From an uncultured Planctomycetales bacterium (GTDB lineage Bacteria > Planctomycetota > Planctomycetia > Pirellulales > Thermoguttaceae): a stretch of 10,899 nucleotides of DNA. Shown one piece after another: positions 7,050 to 10,899 of the stretch (within the stretch, counting starts at the first letter, position 1; every line of letters starts with the position of its first letter). The notes beneath the pieces are model-generated. The model saw only the letters and a list, made by a program, of their open reading frames with translations, was not told the origin of the DNA and did no database searches. A program made the position numbers and the translations under genes. The DNA lies in contig CALARR010000288.1 of the NCBI GenBank assembly GCA_937889015.1, positions 1 through 10,899 on the forward strand, written 5' to 3'.

Positions 7050-7079
7050 CGAGGATCGCCACGTAACCTTTTATCACAA

Positions 7080-9920
7080 ATGCAGTTCAATCGTCTAGTC
7101 GTCCTCCTGCCGAGCCAAAGTCTGGAGGACCTCTCGTTACGACGCAGCGCGGCCGAAGCCCAACAGCTCCTGGCCGCTTGGACCGCCCTTTGGCATCCGG
7201 CCCTGATCCAGGCCGCGCAGAGCGTGCCGAGCTGGTGCCGGGCCGAGGCCCCGCCCGATGATCCTGCCGGTCAGATCATCGTCGTTCCCCCCTGTTGTCG
7301 AGGGCTTCTGCCGCAGGATTGGCTGCAGCGGATGATGGATGCCGGGGCCGCGGTGATTCACGACCTGAGCGATCGGGAGGAAATCACGTCCCTGGCCCTG
7401 GGGTGGCTGGATAGTCCACCGGCGATCGAGCCCGAACTGGTCGCCGACTTTCAAGCCCTGGGGCTCTGCTACTTGCTGGTGGAACTGCTCACGCGGCAGC
7501 TCCGCTACATGAGCAACCTGGACGAGGGAACACTGCAAACCCGCTCCTTGGACGCAGCCAAGGCCGCGGCCGAGGGAGACCGCGAAACGGCGCGCAGCCA
7601 GTTGCAGAGCGCGTTCGACGTACTCAACGAGTCGCGCGAGTACTTCTACCCGGTGGAAGCCTATCTGGCGGACCTGACGCTGGTGGCGCCCGGCACGGCT
7701 GGCGAAGCCCTGCGCAAGGAGTTGGCCGGTCCGGGGCTGGTCAATCTGCTGCTCTCGGCCGAGACCCTGCAGACCCTGGCACGCGAGGAGCCGGAAACCG
7801 TGTCGGCGATGGCCGAGGCGGTGGCCGCGGGCCGTGCGGCGGTGATTGGCGGCGAGTTATGCGAACGCCCCCTGCCGCTGTTGCCGCCCGAGGTCATCGC
7901 GGACCAACTGCGCCAGGGAGTGGAGGTGTACCAGGAGATCCTGGGCACGCGTCCGAAGGTGTTTGGCCGGCGACGATTCGGCCTGACCCCTCTGCTTCCG
8001 CAGTTGCTCAAGAGCCAGGGGTTCCAGGGCTGCCTGCATTTTACGCTGGACGACGGCCGTTTTCCGACCGGCAACCAGAGCCGCATCCGCTGGCAAGGTT
8101 TGGATGGCTCGACGCTGGAGGCCCTGGCACGCGTGCCCACGGATGGTTCTTCGGCCGAAACGTTTCTGCGCCTGCCGGAACGGCTGGGCGATGTGCTGGA
8201 CCTCGACCACTCGGCCACAATGATCTTCGCCCACTGGCCCGGCCAGGCCAGCCCGTGGTACCGCGATCTGCAGCGGCTGGCGTCCTTCGGGCCGGTGCTC
8301 GGCACCTTCGTGAGCATCGCCCAGCAGTTTGAGCACAGCGGTTCGACGGGCCAGGCGGTGGAATACGCCGCCGACCAATACCGTTCGCCCTATCTGCGCC
8401 AAGCGGTCGCCGCGCGGCAGCGCGATCCCCTTTCCCGTTGGCGGCGTTTTGGGCATCGTTGGGCCACGTTGCAGGCCTTGCAGACCTTCCGCACTTTGGC
8501 CAGCGTGGTGACGGGCTCGCCATGGACGCGAGCCGACGTCGAAGCCTTGCGACGCCAGATCGAGTCGGCCCTGGAGTGTGACGCCGACGACACGAGCGAA
8601 TTGGATCAATCCCTGAACGAGGCGGCCCAGGCTGCGGCGCGCGATCTGGCCGCGGCGTTGGGAAGCGCGTCGGCCGAGGGATCGGGCCGGCTGGCGCTCA
8701 ATCCCGCCTGCTGGTCGCGCAAATGGCTCGTCGCACGACAGACGGCCGAAGGCGCAGAGGGCGTGCCCACGGGCGAGGCGGTCCCGGAGGCTCGCGTGCC
8801 CACGTTGGATGTGCCCGGCCTGGGGTTTGCCTGGCACTCGCCAGAGCCGCCGGCGGCGCAGCCCGGCGCTCGGCGGAGTTGGTGGTCGCGGTCCAAGAAG
8901 AGCGCGCCGCCCATGGCCGAAGGGAACGTGCTGCGCAACGAGTTTTTCGAAATCACCTTCGATCCGACCACGGGCGCGATTCGATCGATGGTCGATTTTG
9001 CCGGCCGGGGAAACCGCTTGGCCCAACAGATCGCCCTGCGCACGAGCGAGAGCGACACCCTGCCCGAAGACTGGGACGGGGCGCCAACGACGCGCACCTG
9101 GTACTCGATCATGGCCGCCGAGGCGCTGGAAGTCGTCACGCCAGGTCCGGACTATGGAGAGATCCGGGTGCGTGGCCGGTTGTGCGATCCGTACGGGCGG
9201 CGCGTGGCCGGTTTTGTGCAGACGACGCGACTGGAACGCGGCAGCCGGTTGCTGGACCTGCACATCGAGCTGGATCCCGAGATGCAGCCCGATCCCGAGC
9301 CGTGGAAATCCTATTACTGCGCGCGTTTTGCCTGGGACGACGAGTCGGCCGAATTGCGGCGCGGATTGCACGGCGTGGCTCGGCCCGCCAGTTCCACCTG
9401 TCTGGAATCGACGCAGTTCGTGGAGATTCGCTCGGGCAGCGCGAGCACGGCGATCCTGACGGATGGGCTGCCGTATCACCGGCGGCAAGGGTATCGGATG
9501 CTGGATACGCTGTTGATCGTGCAGGGGGAGACGGCGCGCCGGTTCCGCTTGGGGGTGGGATTCGATCTGCCGCACCTGCCCGCCGCGGCCCAGGATTTCC
9601 TCACTCCGCAGTTCGTGCTTCCCGGCGCGTCGCAGCCGCCGAGTTCGACGGGCTGGCTGTTCCACCTCGACGCGCGGAATGTGATTGCTTCGGACTGGCA
9701 GCCGGTCGTCGAGTCGGGCCAGGTGGTCGGATTCCGCGTGGCCTTGCTGGAGACCGAAGGCCGCCGGGCGACGATGAGCCTGCGCTGCTTCCGGACCCCG
9801 GGCCGCGCTTGGAAGCTCGCCGCCACGGCCGAGGCGCAGACGGAACTGCCGATTGAAGAGGATCGCGTGCGCGTGCCGATCGGCCCCTACGAATACAGCC
9901 GCATCGAGTGCCGCTGGTAG
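7080..9920 (+). CDS. GH38-like (alpha-mannosidase-fold) protein, probably catalytically degenerate
   Basis: The 946-aa product begins MQFNRLVVLLPSQSLEDLSL, the style of start remembered for large planctomycete proteins of this kind. The same frame is open upstream to 6741, but that part is low in likeness and I start at 7080 despite no clear Shine-Dalgarno. Residues 1-190 are an unassigned N-terminal domain. Residues about 190-420 resemble the GH38/GH57-type barrel: YLADLTLVAPGTAGEALRKE (195-214), GRAAVIGGELCERPLPLLPP (251-270) and KVFGRRRFGLTPLLPQLLKS (293-312). Residues 453-535 look helical. A basic linker (about 592-612, SWWSRSKKS) precedes a GH38-type C-terminal beta domain opening at NEFFEITFDPTTGAIRSMVD (620-639). 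By eye the GH38 HxD motif reads LAD, and the segment that should hold the nucleophile Asp (EPD) reads ERP, so enzyme activity is doubtful. The barrel resemblance is inference; the C-terminal domain is the stronger evidence. No signal peptide is seen. Confidence 0.75.
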   Translation: MQFNRLVVLLPSQSLEDLSLRRSAAEAQQLLAAWTALWHPALIQAAQSVPSWCRAEAPPDDPAGQIIVVPPCCRGLLPQDWLQRMMDAGAAVIHDLSDREEITSLALGWLDSPPAIEPELVADFQALGLCYLLVELLTRQLRYMSNLDEGTLQTRSLDAAKAAAEGDRETARSQLQSAFDVLNESREYFYPVEAYLADLTLVAPGTAGEALRKELAGPGLVNLLLSAETLQTLAREEPETVSAMAEAVAAGRAAVIGGELCERPLPLLPPEVIADQLRQGVEVYQEILGTRPKVFGRRRFGLTPLLPQLLKSQGFQGCLHFTLDDGRFPTGNQSRIRWQGLDGSTLEALARVPTDGSSAETFLRLPERLGDVLDLDHSATMIFAHWPGQASPWYRDLQRLASFGPVLGTFVSIAQQFEHSGSTGQAVEYAADQYRSPYLRQAVAARQRDPLSRWRRFGHRWATLQALQTFRTLASVVTGSPWTRADVEALRRQIESALECDADDTSELDQSLNEAAQAAARDLAAALGSASAEGSGRLALNPACWSRKWLVARQTAEGAEGVPTGEAVPEARVPTLDVPGLGFAWHSPEPPAAQPGARRSWWSRSKKSAPPMAEGNVLRNEFFEITFDPTTGAIRSMVDFAGRGNRLAQQIALRTSESDTLPEDWDGAPTTRTWYSIMAAEALEVVTPGPDYGEIRVRGRLCDPYGRRVAGFVQTTRLERGSRLLDLHIELDPEMQPDPEPWKSYYCARFAWDDESAELRRGLHGVARPASSTCLESTQFVEIRSGSASTAILTDGLPYHRRQGYRMLDTLLIVQGETARRFRLGVGFDLPHLPAAAQDFLTPQFVLPGASQPPSSTGWLFHLDARNVIASDWQPVVESGQVVGFRVALLETEGRRATMSLRCFRTPGRAWKLAATAEAQTELPIEEDRVRVPIGPYEYSRIECRW

Positions 9921-9995
9921 GGCGGCCTCGCGTCGCTCGGAACGACAGATCCCAGCCTACTGCAAGCAACAACCCCAGACTCCAGCCATTGTCTT

Positions 9996-10682
9996 ATGAT
10001 CGTGACCATCGACGGACCGGCCGGTGCGGGCAAGAGCACCGTGGCGCGCGCCCTGGCGGAACGGCTGGGTTTTCAGTACCTGGACACCGGCGCCATGTAT
10101 CGGGCCGTGGCCTTGGCGGGCATGCGTCGGGGCCTGGACTGGGACCGGCCCGAGGACATGGTGACCCTGTGCCGGCAATTGCGGATCGAGGTCGATGGGC
10201 CGCGGATTCTGCTGGACGGTGAAGACGTGTCCGCGGAAGTTCGTTCCTCGGCGGTGACGGCCGTGACCCGCTACGCGGCCGACAATCCGGGCGTGCGAGC
10301 GCACCTGGTGGAATTGCAGCGGACAATCGCCGGGAGCCGCGACGTGGTGACCGAAGGCCGCGACCAGGGAACGGTGGCCTTTCCCCACGCGCAGTGCAAG
10401 ATCTTCCTCTCGGCCAGTGACGAGGAACGCGCACGCCGGCGCGTGGAGGATCTGCGGCAGCGCGGCGAACACGTGGACTTTGCCCAGGTGCTTGGCGATC
10501 AACAGCGGCGCGACCAGCGCGATCGCGCGCGGAGCGTCGGACCGTTGGTGCAGGCGTCCGACGCGGTGGAAGTGCTGACCGACGGGTTGTCGATCGTGCA
10601 GGTGGTGGATCGTTTGCAGGAGTTGGTGCGCGCCAAATCGGCCGCCCCGCGCCCGGAACCTCCCTCCGCCGCCGCGCGGTAG
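9996..10682 (+). CDS. cmk: Cytidylate kinase
   Basis: This cytoplasmic enzyme phosphorylates CMP and dCMP with ATP for nucleic acid and CDP-lipid synthesis. The 228-aa product has the P-loop GPAGAGKST (7-15), the nucleotide-site motif LDTGAMYR (29-36), and a CMP-binding insert region EVRSSAVTAVTRYAA (81-95). It also has GRDQGTVAFP (121-130), the family's GRDIGTVVFP with Gln for Ile, and the lid/base motif RDQRDRAR with VGPLVQASDA (172-190). Length is normal for the family, with a short disordered Ala/Pro tail (212-228). The ATG at 9996 puts the P-loop at residue 7 as usual. No Shine-Dalgarno is visible. It lies 75 bases after the GH38-like gene and 72 bases before plsC on the same strand, so the three may share a transcript. 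Confidence 0.95.
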   Translation: MIVTIDGPAGAGKSTVARALAERLGFQYLDTGAMYRAVALAGMRRGLDWDRPEDMVTLCRQLRIEVDGPRILLDGEDVSAEVRSSAVTAVTRYAADNPGVRAHLVELQRTIAGSRDVVTEGRDQGTVAFPHAQCKIFLSASDEERARRRVEDLRQRGEHVDFAQVLGDQQRRDQRDRARSVGPLVQASDAVEVLTDGLSIVQVVDRLQELVRAKSAAPRPEPPSAAAR

Positions 10683-10754
10683 GAGAAGGTCGTTTTCACC
10701 TCCGGCCGCGCGCGGGAACGCGGAATTCCGAGTCCTTTTTGTCAAGACGAAGTC

Positions 10755-10899
10755 ATGATCCAAGACCTGTGGCACTTGTTCTGCCGAATGCTCGTCCAGT
10801 TCGCGGCCTTGCTGTACTATCGGCCGCGCTACTTCGGGGTTCCCAACGTTCCCGCGAAGGGCGGCTGCCTGGTGGTCTCCAATCATCAGAGCCACCTCG
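10755..10899 (+). CDS. plsC: PlsC-type 1-acyl-glycerol-3-phosphate acyltransferase, 5' part only
   Basis: The first 48 codons run from ATG at 10755 to the window edge. The N-terminus is hydrophobic around LVQFAALLYYRP (residues 14-25), then comes YFGVPNVPAKGGCLVVSNHQ. NHQSHL (43-48) is the start of the NHxSxxD catalytic motif of membrane-associated PlsC acyltransferases; the Asp lies just beyond the edge. Such enzymes acylate lysophosphatidic acid to phosphatidic acid at the inner membrane. The frame has no other start codon nearby upstream, and no Shine-Dalgarno precedes the ATG. PlsC next to cmk is a familiar arrangement. The exact acyl acceptor cannot be read from this fragment. Confidence 0.85.
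   Translation, partial: MIQDLWHLFCRMLVQFAALLYYRPRYFGVPNVPAKGGCLVVSNHQSHL

Larger units (their letters stand above)
6551..7079. other. Divergent intergenic region between the pil operon and the GH38-like gene
   Basis: This 529-base stretch must carry the promoters for both divergent units. I see no recognisable gene. The plus-strand frame of the GH38-like gene stays open back to 6741, but the 113 extra residues are Pro/Arg/Ser-rich and look non-coding. Short open frames on either strand have no family likeness. It holds small symmetries: a bulged stem-loop at 6771-6790 (AGTGG...CCACT), an 8-base palindrome CCCGCGGG at 6693-6700 and the inverted repeat at 6902-6917. No RNA gene was recognised. 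Confidence 0.6.

Noticed and set aside
6741..7079. 113-residue N-terminal extension of the GH38-like gene
   Set aside because: The frame is open, but the residues are Pro/Ser/Arg-rich without family resemblance, and the family-like start MQFNRLVVLL is at 7080.
6845..7090. 81-aa minus-strand frame in the divergent intergenic region
   Set aside because: No family likeness and no clear ribosome binding site, and it overlaps the start of the GH38-like gene.
7857..9665. 602-aa minus-strand open frame opposite the GH38-like gene
   Set aside because: It is antisense to a domain-supported gene, Arg/Gly/Pro-rich and without family likeness.
10706..10740. Hairpin CCGCG...CGCGG, palindrome CGGAATTCCG (10721-10730) and a T5 run after cmk as an intrinsic terminator
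   Set aside because: The T-run is 12 or more bases from the stem and the palindrome has no loop; cmk and plsC are probably co-transcribed, so I did not call it.
1..10899. CRISPR array, tRNA, rRNA, insertion sequence
   Set aside because: No regularly spaced repeats, cloverleaf or transposase-like frame was seen in the window.

Overview
The window is high-GC bacterial DNA that most resembles a planctomycete, probably of the Pirellulales. This rests on family resemblance remembered from such genomes, not on a search. Three things point there: a PilM protein carrying a PilN-like C-terminal half, a GH38-like protein with the characteristic N-terminus, and a fragment of the Ala/His-rich linker that precedes formylglycine-generating-enzyme (SUMF) domains in many planctomycete proteins. 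Start sites with weak or no Shine-Dalgarno sequence also fit.

Layout. Positions 3-854 (+) encode a chlorite-dismutase-family protein, probably coproheme decarboxylase (HemQ/ChdC). The stretch 855-1328 lies between two converging transcription units. It holds a two-tier stem-loop just after hemQ, a minus-strand remnant of the SUMF linker, a copy of a C-rich palindromic repeat, and a second stem-loop 20 bases past the end of the minus-strand operon. Positions 6550-1329 (-) are a three-gene operon: a PilM-PilN fusion (705 aa), a PilO-like bitopic protein (454 aa) and a third bitopic protein with a fibronectin-III-like region (537 aa). Positions 6551-7079 are a divergent intergenic region with no convincing gene. 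On the plus strand then follow a 946-aa GH38-like protein whose expected catalytic residues look lost, cytidylate kinase (cmk), and the first 48 codons of a PlsC-type acyltransferase cut by the window edge.

How the genes fit together. The minus-strand operon looks like an inner-membrane alignment platform of a type IV pilus or type II secretion-like machine. It has a cytoplasmic actin-like PilM tethered in cis to PilN, plus two single-pass proteins with large periplasmic domains. No PilP, secretin, pilin or assembly ATPase is present here. The plus-strand genes on the right are housekeeping (pyrimidine nucleotide and phospholipid synthesis) preceded by the GH38-like gene. The least ordinary elements are the PilM-PilN fusion with its uncharacterised partners, the GH38-like probable pseudoenzyme, and the gene remnant beside a dispersed repeat.
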